DNA of 64,000 nucleotides, from positions 1 to 64,000 of the forward strand of contig NZ_JALIGE010000069.1 in the NCBI RefSeq assembly GCF_024764835.1. The letters are read 5' to 3'. The notes under the pieces are model-generated. The model saw only the letters and a list, made by a program, of their open reading frames with translations. It made no database searches and was not told the DNA's origin. The translations under genes and the position numbers were made by a program. The DNA comes from Scandinavium hiltneri. Its GTDB lineage: Bacteria; Pseudomonadota; Gammaproteobacteria; Enterobacterales; Enterobacteriaceae. Below are positions 1-8,419 of the stretch, one piece after another. Every line of letters begins with the position of its first letter. Positions within the stretch are counted from its first letter, which is position 1.

Positions 1-129
1 GCAGTGGCAATGGTTTTATAATCACGAACGACCAAATATGGCATTAAATGGCTTCACGCCGATGCAGCATATTCAACGCATGACCTGATTCTATTTATCA
101 CCTCCGTTAAAAATGGGGGGATTACCCCA
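1..129 (+). mobile_element. right-end remnant of an IS3-family insertion sequence
   Basis: The window opens inside a reading frame (2-88, stop TGA) whose last 28 residues look like the C-terminus of an IS3-family OrfB transposase, with the motif YNHERPNMALNGFTP. This resembles the YNNERPNMALGG-type ending of the IS407/IS51 groups. After the stop a short AT-rich stretch runs into AAAATGGGGGGATTACCCCA, which read from the other strand begins TGGGGTAATCCCCCCA and has the look of an IS3-type terminal inverted repeat. I place the inferred end near base 129. The left part of the element lies outside the window, so I cannot tell whether it is intact. The family assignment is fairly sure; the exact end is inference. 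Confidence 0.6.
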
Positions 130-484
130 TCACGACACACGATGTTGTCAGCCATCGCAAATGCAGGAAAAGTCAGGCATGCGGTTGCAGTCAAAGCCAG
201 TATCAATCGTTTCATTTAAATCGGGTCCCAAAGAAAAACAATCGGACGCCCATAATCCCAATAGAAGGCCGCAAGACATTTCAACCGTTATGCGTACCAA
301 GATTGCCATCAGCGACCAGGCCAACGATGCCCATAAAACCCCGGATTCCATCTGATTCTATCTTGGTGCGCATAATGTATATTATGTTAAATTACATCTA
401 AAGGACTCTTGCTCGATAAGTCTTCGCAGTCAGCCATTCTTCTTGCATTGTTAATGGGCCACCCTGTTACGTGACCTTCGGCTA
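130..484. other. gene-poor stretch between IS end and HipA fragment
   Basis: This stretch is AT-rich and holds no gene I can support. A 67-codon frame on the minus strand (148-351) has a hydrophobic N-terminal half but no recognisable family and no good ribosome site; it may be debris of a lost gene. Confidence 0.4.
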
Positions 485-955
485 TTATCCCAAACGCGAT
501 AAACGCGATGTCATCTCATCAAGGTGGCTACGCAACGCCACAAGGCATGGACCAAAATTGGCGGAAAAGCGACGGCTCTCACTGGCCAGAGCGAAAAAGT
601 CTTCAGCCAGCGCCAGAGCTTCTTGCCAGATTTCCCCGCTAATCACTTCAGATAGCGTCACCGGTCGTAATGTATTCACTCTTTCGCCACCTGATTTCGG
701 GGCAAAACCCATTGGCAGAATATCGTAGGCTGGTGCAAGCCGGTATGGACGACCATGGCCGCTGATGAACGACAAGTTTCCATGGTGCATATCAGTATTG
801 CCAATCAGCATCCCAAACGCCCAAAGCCGCGCCGTGCCAATGGCGGCATCAGAATGAACACACCCCTGCTTTACCAGTTCATTAACCAGAACAGGCCAGG
901 AGTCATTATTTGTTGTTTTAGAACATTGAATTACATAACCAAAGAGTTTGAATTT
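485..955 (-). pseudogene. 3' fragment of a HipA-like kinase (YjjJ-like) gene
   Basis: On the minus strand an open frame from a stop at 956-958 down to TAA at 485-487 encodes about 156 residues of a HipA-type serine/threonine kinase C-terminal domain. Diagnostic pieces are RLWAFGMLIGNTDMHHGNLS (the catalytic NxDxHxxN loop) and LAPAYDILPMGFAPKSGG (the metal-binding DxxP region). Full HipA/YjjJ proteins are about 440 residues, so roughly two thirds of the N-terminal part is missing. The frame is cut upstream by TGA just before KLFGYVIQCS. No proper start with a ribosome site is seen. It is a relic, possibly truncated when the fimbrial cluster or the neighbouring IS arrived. The YjjJ subtype is from memory and less certain than the HipA fold. 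Confidence 0.6.
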
Positions 956-1183
956 TCATTGATATCATAAAGTTAATAATAGTTTTCAGTATATTGAATC
1001 GTGTCGTTCTTTTTGATGTTTGCATCAATTAAGTCGTATTTCGTAGTATCTCGCCTGTGGGTGCCAGCCGGGTTAGCTATTTATGTTGTTACCCTTTACG
1101 TTACCGCACCTCTATTAGATGCATTTTTATGCACCTGACATAATAACCCGGATGTTAAATCTACTGATATTTAAGGACGCATT
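956..1183. promoter_or_regulatory. upstream region of the fimbrial operon
   Basis: An AT-rich non-coding region of about 230 bases precedes the major pilin gene. It includes the small palindrome TGCATTTTTATGCA (1121-1134), a possible regulator site or hairpin, and a ribosome site AAGGA just before the ATG at 1184. I searched by eye for fimS-like inverted repeats that would indicate a phase-variable switch and saw none. Confidence 0.35.
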
Positions 1184-1723
1184 ATGAAGTTTAAAAACAT
1201 TGCCTACACCACATTAACTGCTGCGTTATTCGCCGCGGGTGCAGCCCATGCTGGAGCGATAACCGTAGAAGGTGGCGCCGTCGATTTTACTGGCGAGGTT
1301 GTTGACCCGGCATGTACCGCCGTCGCCAGCACCCCTACTGTCATGCTGGATCCTGTGTCAAGCACGCTGCTGCAAGACCCAGGCCAGCCTGCCGGCCAGC
1401 AAAAAATCTTCAGCATCACTCTGCAGAATTGCAGCACGGGCGTACTCAACAATGTCGGTATCACCTTTAATGGTGATACCGACGGCACTCTGCCTGACGC
1501 ACTGAAGAACACCGCCGGCGCGGGGGCCGCAACCCACGTTGCGCTGCAATTGTACGGCCCGGATGGCCAGACTTTGGCGCTGGGCAGCGACTCCTCAACT
1601 ATTAGCGTACAGGACGCTGGCGACACGACCATTCCGTTCAAAGTTGACTATATCGCGACGGATGCAGCGGCAACGGCCGGTAGCGTGGCGGCGACAGCGA
1701 CATTTAACATCAATTACTCCTGA
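1184..1723 (+). CDS. major fimbrial subunit (type 1-like pilin)
   Basis: This 179-residue secreted pilin is the first gene of a chaperone/usher operon and the probable shaft subunit. Residues 1-23 form a Sec signal peptide ending AAHA. The mature protein has the FimA hallmarks: a cysteine pair at about 44 and 83 that would form the pilin disulfide, and the beta-zipper C-terminus ending FNINYS with the penultimate tyrosine. The N-terminal strand (ITVEGGAVDFTGEVV) would act as donor strand for the neighbouring subunit. Length matches the 160-185 residues usual for FimA-type pilins. A stable hairpin directly downstream (1735-1754) separates it from the chaperone gene, as expected where the pilin must be made in large excess. 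Confidence 0.9.
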   Translation: MKFKNIAYTTLTAALFAAGAAHAGAITVEGGAVDFTGEVVDPACTAVASTPTVMLDPVSSTLLQDPGQPAGQQKIFSITLQNCSTGVLNNVGITFNGDTDGTLPDALKNTAGAGAATHVALQLYGPDGQTLALGSDSSTISVQDAGDTTIPFKVDYIATDAAATAGSVAATATFNINYS

Positions 1724-1734
1724 TTGATTGCATA

Positions 1735-1754
1735 CCTCCGTGCGTGCACGGAGG
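1735..1754 (+). promoter_or_regulatory. intercistronic hairpin after the pilin gene
   Basis: CCTCCGTGC at 1735-1743 and GCACGGAGG at 1746-1754 form a perfect 9-bp inverted repeat 12 bases after the pilin stop. No run of T follows, so it is more likely an mRNA-stabilising or partial attenuating hairpin than a full terminator. It would raise pilin expression relative to chaperone and usher. Confidence 0.6.
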
Positions 1755-1818
1755 CTGCTGTTGGCTCTGCTAACGGAAGGGCTGGAGTCAGGTAACAGGT
1801 ATAAAAGGGAACACAGTT

Positions 1819-2535
1819 ATGAAGAAAAGAAACACCATAAATCACCGCAACGCGATAACCGCTCTGTGTAGCGCCGGGCTGTTGTCAATGGCGATGGCTG
1901 GCACCGCCAGTGCCAGCACCGGGGGGATTGCGCTGGGAGCAACACGGATTATTTATCCACAGGGTGCAAAAGAAGCCTCGCTGTCACTGAGCAACACCTC
2001 CACCGGGAATGTCTATCTGATTCAGTCGTGGATAACCAATGTTGACGGCAGCAAATCAGCCGATTTTGTGCTGACGCCCCCCCTGTTCACCATGAAACCG
2101 AAAAAAGAGAATACGCTGCGGATCATGTACAACGGCCCGGCACTGCCTAGCGATCGGGAAAGCGTGTTCTACCTGAACAGCAAAGCGATTCCTTCTGTCG
2201 ATAAAAATAGCCTGAAAGGCAATACCTTGCAGATTGCCACCCAGAGCGTCATCAAATTATTTGTACGCCCGAAGCATCTCTCGTCGAACTCCGTTGAAGC
2301 GCCAAAACATCTGACTTGTCGGGTCGAGGGTGGCCGCGTGACGGTTAAAAATGCGTCCCCTTACTTTGTTACCCTGGTCCAGTTCACCGTGGGCGGTCAA
2401 AAATTACCAAATTCCATGGTCTCGCCATTGGGTTCACTGACGGTTGACGTTCCCGGCCATAAAAACGGCGCGGTGAGTTTTCAGACGGTCAATGACTACG
2501 GCGCCAATACCGCCACGCAGTCTTGCGGCGCGTGA
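1819..2535 (+). CDS. periplasmic fimbrial chaperone (PapD/FimC family)
   Basis: This 238-residue immunoglobulin-fold chaperone would cap pilin subunits in the periplasm by donor-strand complementation. The signal peptide is long (residues 1 to about 32, ending GTASA). The mature protein begins with GGIALGATRIIYPQG, the usual G1-strand start with its arginine. The family signature appears as LTPPLFTMKPKKENTLRIMY followed by DRESVFYLN, with the conserved arginine and lysine that anchor the subunit C-terminus. The spacing is typical of the short FGS-loop subfamily that builds rod-like pili. It lies between pilin and usher, as in bcf, fim and related operons. A second chaperone gene is found at the end of the same operon. 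Confidence 0.92.
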   Translation: MKKRNTINHRNAITALCSAGLLSMAMAGTASASTGGIALGATRIIYPQGAKEASLSLSNTSTGNVYLIQSWITNVDGSKSADFVLTPPLFTMKPKKENTLRIMYNGPALPSDRESVFYLNSKAIPSVDKNSLKGNTLQIATQSVIKLFVRPKHLSSNSVEAPKHLTCRVEGGRVTVKNASPYFVTLVQFTVGGQKLPNSMVSPLGSLTVDVPGHKNGAVSFQTVNDYGANTATQSCGA

Positions 2536-2616
2536 GGCCCGACAATCTAACTAAAAAGGAATGCTAAAGCGTCGGCAGAGCGCCGGCCACAGGTGTGCAG
2601 GAAGGAAAGGGATACT

Positions 2617-5211
2617 ATGCCAGTGCAAAATAAATCTTATAAAATAGCGCCTCTGGCTGTTGCGATTGCGATGGCATCTGCGAATGGATATGCCGATGAA
2701 TACTTTAATCCGGCATTTTTATCTGATGATCCTTCTGCGGTCGCCGATCTTTCTCGTTTTGAAGGCGGTACCCAGGCACCCGGCACTTACCGCGTTGATA
2801 TTTATCTCAACGATACGTTTCAGTCGCGAAAGGATATTCAATTCCAGGCGGCTAACGCCCTTCCCTCTGCGGGAGCCGATGAGACCGGCCTGACCCCGTG
2901 CCTGACTCCGGCTCAGTTAAGCGCCATGGGTGTTAACATCGAGGGAAAACCCGCGCTCGCCGATGCTGACCCGGATAAATGTCTGGATATTGCTACCGCC
3001 ATTGAAGGGGCAACCACCCAATTTAACTTTGAGCAGTTACGACTGGATATCAGCATTCCGCAGGCGATGATGAACAATTCTGCCCGTGGCTATATCCCGC
3101 CCTCACAGTGGGATGAGGGTATCAACGCCCTGATGTTGAACTACAATTTTAGTGGTTCGAATAACGATGATAAACAAAGCGGCGCCAGCAATAACTATTT
3201 TTTGGGTTTGCACAGCGGCCTGAATCTCGGCCCGTGGCGCCTGCGTGATTATTCGACCTGGAACTACAGTAGCAGTAGTCATAGCAGTAACAGCGACTGG
3301 CAACATATCAATACCTGGATTGAGCGGGCGATCATTCCATTGCGCAGTGAACTGGTCATCGGTGACAGCACTACGCCGTCAGATGTCTTCGACAGCCTGG
3401 GTTTTCGTGGTGTGCAATTGGCATCCGATGACAATATGCTGCCAGATAGTCTGCGTGGCTTTGCCCCAACCATTCGCGGTATCGCGCGTACCCATGCGCA
3501 AGTCACCATTCGTCAGAATGGTTACACCATCTATCAAAGTTATGTCCCGCCCGGCGCGTTCGAAATCAATGACCTGTTTCCGACCTCATCCAGTGGTGAC
3601 TTGATGGTCGAAATCAAAGAGACTGACGGCAGCGTTAACGTTTATTCCGTGCCTTATGCCTCTGTACCGGTACTGCAACGCGAAGGTCATATCAAATATG
3701 CCGTCACCGCGGGCAAGTATCGCAGTAATTCAGAACAGCAGGATGAGGTCAATTTTGCTCAGTCTACGCTGTTGTGGGGTTTGCCCGCCGGATTTACGGC
3801 CTATGGCGGCACGCAGGTCGCGAAAAATTACAATGCCTTTGCTCTCGGATTGGGCGTCAACATTGGTACCTTTGGCGCATTGTCGCTGGATGTGACCCAG
3901 GCTAACAGTATTCTGGCCGATGACAGCAAACACAGCGGCGCCTCGCTACGCTTTTTGTACGGTAAATCACTCAACAGCACCGGGACTAACTTTCAGCTGG
4001 TCGGCTATCGTTACTCGACAGAAGGGTTTTATACCCTTGAAGAGAGTACCCGTGAGCGCATGAATGGCTATGCCCGTAACCCACAAAGCGACGATCCTCA
4101 ATCCCAGGTTGCCCCCAGTGACTATTACGATCTGCGCAATAACAAGCGCGACAAAATCCAGCTCAACATTTCACAACAACTTGGCAGCAATGGCTCGATC
4201 TACATCAACGGCAGTCGCCAGACCTACTGGCGAACGGGCGCTGTCAACACGCTGGTACAAACCGGATATAGCGGCAACCTGTACGGTGTTTCATGGACGC
4301 TCAACTACAGCTACAACAAAGTCCCTGGGCTTCGTGAGGCGGATAACCGCGTCGCGCTGGGTATTTCAATCCCTCTTGGCCAGTGGCTGACCCCGTCGGG
4401 TGACATTACGCGTCAACAACATAATGCCTATGCGACCTATAGCATCAGCAACGATACACGTGGACACACCACCCAGAATGCTGGTTTGAGCGGCACGCTG
4501 CTGGAAGACGACAATCTGAATTACAGCATTCAACAGGGTTATCAGAATCAGGGCGGCGGTGCCAGTGGTTCGATCAGCACCAATTATGATGGTTCCTGGG
4601 GAAGCGCCAATGCAGGCTATAACTACAGCGATAACGGTAACTATCAGCAGGTCAACTATGGGCTAAGCGGCTCCATTGTTGCGCACCTCAATGGCGTCAC
4701 ACTGTCACAGCCATTGGGTGAAACCAACGTCCTGATCGCAGCGCCTGGTGCCGATGATGTGAAAGTGGAAGGTAACGCCGGGTTGCGTACCGACTGGCGA
4801 GGCTATGCCGTTGTTCCTTATGCCACCACCTATCGCCGCAACCGTATGGCACTGGATACCACCACCCTGCCAGAAAACGTCGATCTGGACGATACCGTGG
4901 TCAACGTCGTGCCGACTCGTGGCGCGTTGGTTCGCGCCAGTTTTGACACCCATGTTGGCGCCCGCGCCCTGCTGAATCTGACCCATAACGGCAACGTGGT
5001 TCCTTTTGGCGCAATCGTCACCACAGAGCAAGGCAGTAACAGTATTGTCGGCGATGACGGACAAGTGTATCTGTCCGGTCTGGCGCAGAAAGGCACGCTG
5101 ACGGTACGCTGGGGGGACGGTGATGCCCGCCAGTGTGTGGTGACATATCGTCTGCCAGACGATGCCACCCGTAATGCCATCAACAAATTAACCCGAGAGT
5201 GCCATTCATGA
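2617..5211 (+). CDS. outer-membrane fimbrial usher (FimD/PapC family)
   Basis: This 864-residue outer-membrane pore assembles and secretes the pilus. I use ATG 2617, preceded by AAGGAAAGG, rather than an in-frame GTG at 2593. The signal peptide covers residues 1 to about 26 (ending NGYA). It is followed by the N-terminal chaperone-binding domain (YFNPAFL, LSRFE), the 24-strand barrel with plug (RSELVIGD, GFRGVQLASDDNMLPDSLRG, IRGIARTHAQVTIRQNG), and C-terminal domains ending with a paired-cysteine region. The usher motif PPGAFEINDLFPTSSSGDL is intact. Length is normal for FimD-type ushers. The gene's last bases overlap the next pilin gene in an ATGA junction, indicating translational coupling. 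Confidence 0.95.
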   Translation: MPVQNKSYKIAPLAVAIAMASANGYADEYFNPAFLSDDPSAVADLSRFEGGTQAPGTYRVDIYLNDTFQSRKDIQFQAANALPSAGADETGLTPCLTPAQLSAMGVNIEGKPALADADPDKCLDIATAIEGATTQFNFEQLRLDISIPQAMMNNSARGYIPPSQWDEGINALMLNYNFSGSNNDDKQSGASNNYFLGLHSGLNLGPWRLRDYSTWNYSSSSHSSNSDWQHINTWIERAIIPLRSELVIGDSTTPSDVFDSLGFRGVQLASDDNMLPDSLRGFAPTIRGIARTHAQVTIRQNGYTIYQSYVPPGAFEINDLFPTSSSGDLMVEIKETDGSVNVYSVPYASVPVLQREGHIKYAVTAGKYRSNSEQQDEVNFAQSTLLWGLPAGFTAYGGTQVAKNYNAFALGLGVNIGTFGALSLDVTQANSILADDSKHSGASLRFLYGKSLNSTGTNFQLVGYRYSTEGFYTLEESTRERMNGYARNPQSDDPQSQVAPSDYYDLRNNKRDKIQLNISQQLGSNGSIYINGSRQTYWRTGAVNTLVQTGYSGNLYGVSWTLNYSYNKVPGLREADNRVALGISIPLGQWLTPSGDITRQQHNAYATYSISNDTRGHTTQNAGLSGTLLEDDNLNYSIQQGYQNQGGGASGSISTNYDGSWGSANAGYNYSDNGNYQQVNYGLSGSIVAHLNGVTLSQPLGETNVLIAAPGADDVKVEGNAGLRTDWRGYAVVPYATTYRRNRMALDTTTLPENVDLDDTVVNVVPTRGALVRASFDTHVGARALLNLTHNGNVVPFGAIVTTEQGSNSIVGDDGQVYLSGLAQKGTLTVRWGDGDARQCVVTYRLPDDATRNAINKLTRECHS

Positions 5212-5732
5212 AATCGACATTTTTAAGCGCATCCCTGCTTATCAGTTTGCTGGCGGTGTCGGCAAATCTGAGGGCAGAAACCTATAACCTGCAAATGACT
5301 GGCACCATCCTTTCCCGAACCTGTGAGGTGGAAAATGAGACGCAAACGGTCGATATCGGCAAGTTTTCGGCGTCAGATTTTACGGCAGTTGATAGCGTCA
5401 GCGCGGAAAAAGAGTTTGATATCAGGCTTACTGGCTGTGACTCCTCTGTTAGCGGCGTGGTTATCCGCTTTTCGGGCACCGCTGATAACGACAATCCACG
5501 CCTGCTGGCACTTTCTGATGGCGACAATGTGGCCAAAGGGGTCGGCATAGAGATACTCGACAACAAGACACGGTTATTGATACCGATTAACCAGGATGGC
5601 GTTCCCGCCTATTCGCTGACACCTGGCGCGGAGAACACCCTGGCTTTCGCCCTGAGGTATAAATCGACGCAGGATGTCGTTGTCCCGGGTAATGCCGCGG
5701 CGGTGATGTATTTCGATTTGCAGTATCAATGA
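5208..5732 (+). CDS. minor fimbrial subunit
   Basis: This 174-residue secreted pilin starts at the ATG overlapping the usher stop (ATGA); a GTG at 5199 gives a less likely nine-base extension. A signal peptide (residues 1-23, ending NLRA) precedes a single pilin domain with cysteines at about 39 and 77 and a C-terminal strand ending YFDLQYQ. It has one domain only, so it is an adaptor or minor shaft subunit, not a two-domain adhesin of about 300 residues. It is about a third identical by eye to the next pilin (both share the pattern GVVI/VTV-FSGTADNDN/FTGNADSSN, then VAKGV), which points to local duplication. Confidence 0.85.
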   Translation: MKSTFLSASLLISLLAVSANLRAETYNLQMTGTILSRTCEVENETQTVDIGKFSASDFTAVDSVSAEKEFDIRLTGCDSSVSGVVIRFSGTADNDNPRLLALSDGDNVAKGVGIEILDNKTRLLIPINQDGVPAYSLTPGAENTLAFALRYKSTQDVVVPGNAAAVMYFDLQYQ

Positions 5733-5742
5733 GGAGTTGCCA

Positions 5743-6273
5743 ATGATACGCCCTGTTTTTCGCGGTATTACCGCACTCTCCCTGTTCGCCTTGTGGACAG
5801 CAAACCCTGTTGCACAGGCCGGAACAATTAATATTACCGGTTCGATTGACGGCAATACCTGTTTCGTCTCAGCGGATTCAACAGCTTTGCTGGTCAAATT
5901 TGGCTCGGTCAGCAGTCAACTCTTTGCCGATTCGGGTAACGGCGGTCGATATGAACCTTTCACCATCTCGCTGGAGAAATGCGGGGGGAGTGCAAACAAT
6001 GTCACGGTCACATTTACGGGTAATGCTGACAGCAGTAACTCTGAATTACTGGCACTGACCGCCGATGCGGGTGTAGCAAAGGGGGTGGCGATTGCCATCT
6101 ATGACAATAACAAAACGCTTATCCCGCTGGGTCAGCCTGGGGGGAGTACCGAACTCACGCCGAATCAGACCACTGTGACGATGACTTTTTATGCCCGCTA
6201 CCTGGCGAACGGTGAGACGGTCACCGCTGGCCCGGCTAATTCATCTGCAACATTTATGCTGAATTATGCGTAA
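5743..6273 (+). CDS. minor fimbrial subunit
   Basis: This 176-residue pilin starts at ATG 5743 behind GAGGAG, ten bases after the previous stop. The signal peptide is residues 1-26 (ending AQA). Cysteines at about 40 and 80 and a C-terminal strand ending FMLNYA mark a pilin domain. It is a likely paralogue of the preceding subunit and could be a tip or terminator subunit. Its last eight bases overlap the start of the second chaperone gene, so the two are probably co-translated and may be a dedicated pair. No separate receptor-binding domain is visible. Confidence 0.85.
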   Translation: MIRPVFRGITALSLFALWTANPVAQAGTINITGSIDGNTCFVSADSTALLVKFGSVSSQLFADSGNGGRYEPFTISLEKCGGSANNVTVTFTGNADSSNSELLALTADAGVAKGVAIAIYDNNKTLIPLGQPGGSTELTPNQTTVTMTFYARYLANGETVTAGPANSSATFMLNYA

Positions 6274-6961
6274 TTTATTCTGCTCCCTGCTGATAACCCT
6301 CCTCGCCATTCCCTGTGCCCGGGCCGGGGTGGTGATTGGTGGCACGCGCGTGGTATATAGCGAAAAACAGAGCAGCGTCGCCCTGCCTTTGCGCAATAAC
6401 AGTCAGACTACGTGGCTGATTAACAGCAAAGTTTCGACCGGCGGCAGTTGGCCCGGGAGCACGTTTTCGGCAAAAAAAGCCCCGTTTGTGATAACGCCTC
6501 CGCTTTTTGCCCTGAAAGCCGGGCGTGAAAGCACGCTACGAATAATCTATACCGGCGGCTCACTTGCCCGTGATCGCGAAAGCGTATTTACGCTCAGTAT
6601 TGCGACGATCCCATCCGGGTCACCGCAAGATAACAGCGTGCAGGTTGCCATTCGTTCACAGTTAAAACTGTTTTACCGTCCTGTCGGTCTGCAAGGTTCC
6701 GCTCAAGACGCGAGTCAAAAACTACGCTGGACACGAGTGGGCAAGCAATTACGGGTGGAGAACCCCACGGCTTACTACGTGACGCTATTCAATTTGCATG
6801 TGAATGGTCGTGAAGTGCGTAATGCCGGGATGGTAGCGCCCTTCAGCCAGCGCAATATCGATGGATGCGCGCAGGCCGCGCAATGTCCGGTAAGCTGGCA
6901 AGGTATTAATGATTTTGGCCGGGTACTGCCCGAGCAGCGTATCGCTAACCCGGGTCGATAG
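6266..6961 (+). CDS. second periplasmic fimbrial chaperone
   Basis: This 231-residue PapD-like chaperone closes the operon. The signal peptide is residues 1-20 (ending CARA), then GVVIGGTRVVYSEKQ at the mature start. The signature ITPPLFALKAGRESTLRIIY and DRESVFTLS match the first chaperone closely, but the rest differs, so the two probably serve different subunits. Two-chaperone operons are known, for example bcfB and bcfG of Salmonella. The last strands contain two cysteines (GCAQAAQCPV), as in many FGS chaperones. A weak GC hairpin (CGCCTTATAAAGGGCG) follows the stop and may end the transcript. Confidence 0.9.
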   Translation: MRNLFCSLLITLLAIPCARAGVVIGGTRVVYSEKQSSVALPLRNNSQTTWLINSKVSTGGSWPGSTFSAKKAPFVITPPLFALKAGRESTLRIIYTGGSLARDRESVFTLSIATIPSGSPQDNSVQVAIRSQLKLFYRPVGLQGSAQDASQKLRWTRVGKQLRVENPTAYYVTLFNLHVNGREVRNAGMVAPFSQRNIDGCAQAAQCPVSWQGINDFGRVLPEQRIANPGR

Positions 6962-7000
6962 TTCCGCCTTATAAAGGGCGCATTTTGGGGGAAATGTACG

Positions 7001-7888
7001 TCATAACGTCTGTTGGATTTTGGCTATCACTTGCTGAAAGATCTGATCATTTGACAGGGAGTGATGATAATGAAGGTAACATTCATAGGTCATCTGCAAA
7101 TTATCCGGTAAGTTGAACAACGTCACTGGCAACACAGACTCAAGTTTGTGCCCAAGGCGCACAGGCATGCGGGTTATCGCATCGGAATACGCGCACAGTA
7201 ACGTCACATTCAGTGTACTGCTCGATGTCCACACCTTGTTTTGTTGATCGAACAGATTACGGAAGTTACGCGTCTGCTCGATATCATCGCTGATAAAATG
7301 CATACCACGGGACCACAGCACATGACCATTTTCATGCCAGTCCGCAGTCGTGAATCGGTCACTGATTGTCGGATGCCCTTTTCTGGCAATGATCCCGACA
7401 TCGCTTGAAAACAGTTTCATTTGCACGATAGCGCTGTCCACCGGCAAGCGGGAACCAATATCGATATCAACCTCTTTATTACGCAGCGCCGCCAGACGGC
7501 GAGTATCGTTCACTTCAGTGGGAACAAAACTGAGCTCTGCCCCTTTTTGTACGGAGTTCCCCCACTCAAGCGCCAGCATGAACTCTAAAAGTGAATAGGT
7601 ACTGATGGTAAACGCCCGGCTGAGGCTGGATGACATGCTCTCTTCGGGGAAATAATCCTGCATCATCCCCTGATAACGTTGGCTAAGTTCCGTCGCCAGC
7701 GTATTCGGTTTCATTCCTTCCCGGGTGCGGTAAAACAGGGCGGACCCTGTTATTTTTCGTGCTTTATTAATAAGATAGGTTACTGCTGCTGGAGTAACCT
7801 GTAGCATTGCTGCCGCTTTGGTGACGCTACCTGCTGTACTCAGGGTGTAAATGGCTCGGAGGACTTTGATATCCAGTTCTACATTCAT
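7001..7888 (-). CDS. LysR-like transcriptional regulator (first of three paralogues)
   Basis: This 295-residue regulator has an N-terminal winged helix (about residues 5-65: IKVLRAIYTLSTAGSVTKAA, VTPAAVTYLI) and a LysR-type effector domain. It is convergent with the fimbrial operon and divergent from two related regulators at 8420 and 9366. The three share patterns rarely seen in ordinary LysR proteins: TREGMKPN or TRTGMKPN after the wing, VDIDIG followed by LP, and a C-terminal YECYLHYHH or similar. They therefore form a distinct local subfamily. The most likely targets are the fimbrial operon or the dat-ddc genes, but no binding site is demonstrated. Confidence 0.8.
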   Translation of the reverse strand: MNVELDIKVLRAIYTLSTAGSVTKAAAMLQVTPAAVTYLINKARKITGSALFYRTREGMKPNTLATELSQRYQGMMQDYFPEESMSSSLSRAFTISTYSLLEFMLALEWGNSVQKGAELSFVPTEVNDTRRLAALRNKEVDIDIGSRLPVDSAIVQMKLFSSDVGIIARKGHPTISDRFTTADWHENGHVLWSRGMHFISDDIEQTRNFRNLFDQQNKVWTSSSTLNVTLLCAYSDAITRMPVRLGHKLESVLPVTLFNLPDNLQMTYECYLHYHHSLSNDQIFQQVIAKIQQTL

Positions 7889-8419
7889 TTCACATAATCC
7901 TACGCCACACCGATACTGTGGCCATCAAAAATATAGCCATGATAGCAGCAAACAGGCCCCTCATCCTCCCGCCTATTAGTGCAGGAGCTGAATGTGTGGT
8001 TACTCTGAAACAACCCCCCACGTGACAAAAGTAAATTCTGCAGTAATCATCCATTACTGCGTTACACAGATTTATTTTCTGCCGTTTATTCTCAGTTCTT
8101 AATATCAATTTGACAGTGCAGCACAATAGTTAATAATGTAGGTGATTACCAAGCCCTACCCCCCATTTTTAGTGTCTTTTATTTTACTTTTTAACTTAGT
8201 TAAATTCTCATTTAATGCAAGAAAAAACAATGAGATAGACATGGCGCCTGAAGTATTACGCATATGCAATCTAACAAATGTGTTTTTATGTATTGTTTGC
8301 ATTGTGATTTGACACTACATTTCATCTGACATGGTACTTGGTTAATAAGCACAACATCATCAACCCTTTCTTTATATATATTTTGTAAAGGAGTCGTTGG
8401 CTGAGTGGAGTTTTATGGC
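7889..8419. promoter_or_regulatory. divergent promoter region between two LysR-like genes
   Basis: About 530 bases of AT-rich non-coding DNA separate the divergent regulators. It is unusually long for a shared promoter and could hold control sites for both. I see several TATAAT-like hexamers but no clear palindrome to name as the operator. A short minus-strand frame ends here with a transmembrane-like tail, but its start has no usable ribosome site. Confidence 0.4.

Noticed and set aside
148..351. 67-codon minus-strand frame with a hydrophobic half in the left junction
   Set aside because: No recognisable family, no ribosome site, and it lies in decayed DNA next to an IS end.
956..1183. Phase-variable promoter switch (fimS-like) before the pilin gene
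   Set aside because: No pair of inverted repeats at suitable spacing and no tyrosine recombinase gene (fimB/fimE type) in the window.
7890..8126. Minus-strand 78-codon frame ending in a transmembrane-like tail just before the first LysR gene
   Set aside because: The plausible internal ATG has GGGAGG directly against it with no spacing, and the upstream part looks random; kept only as a remark.
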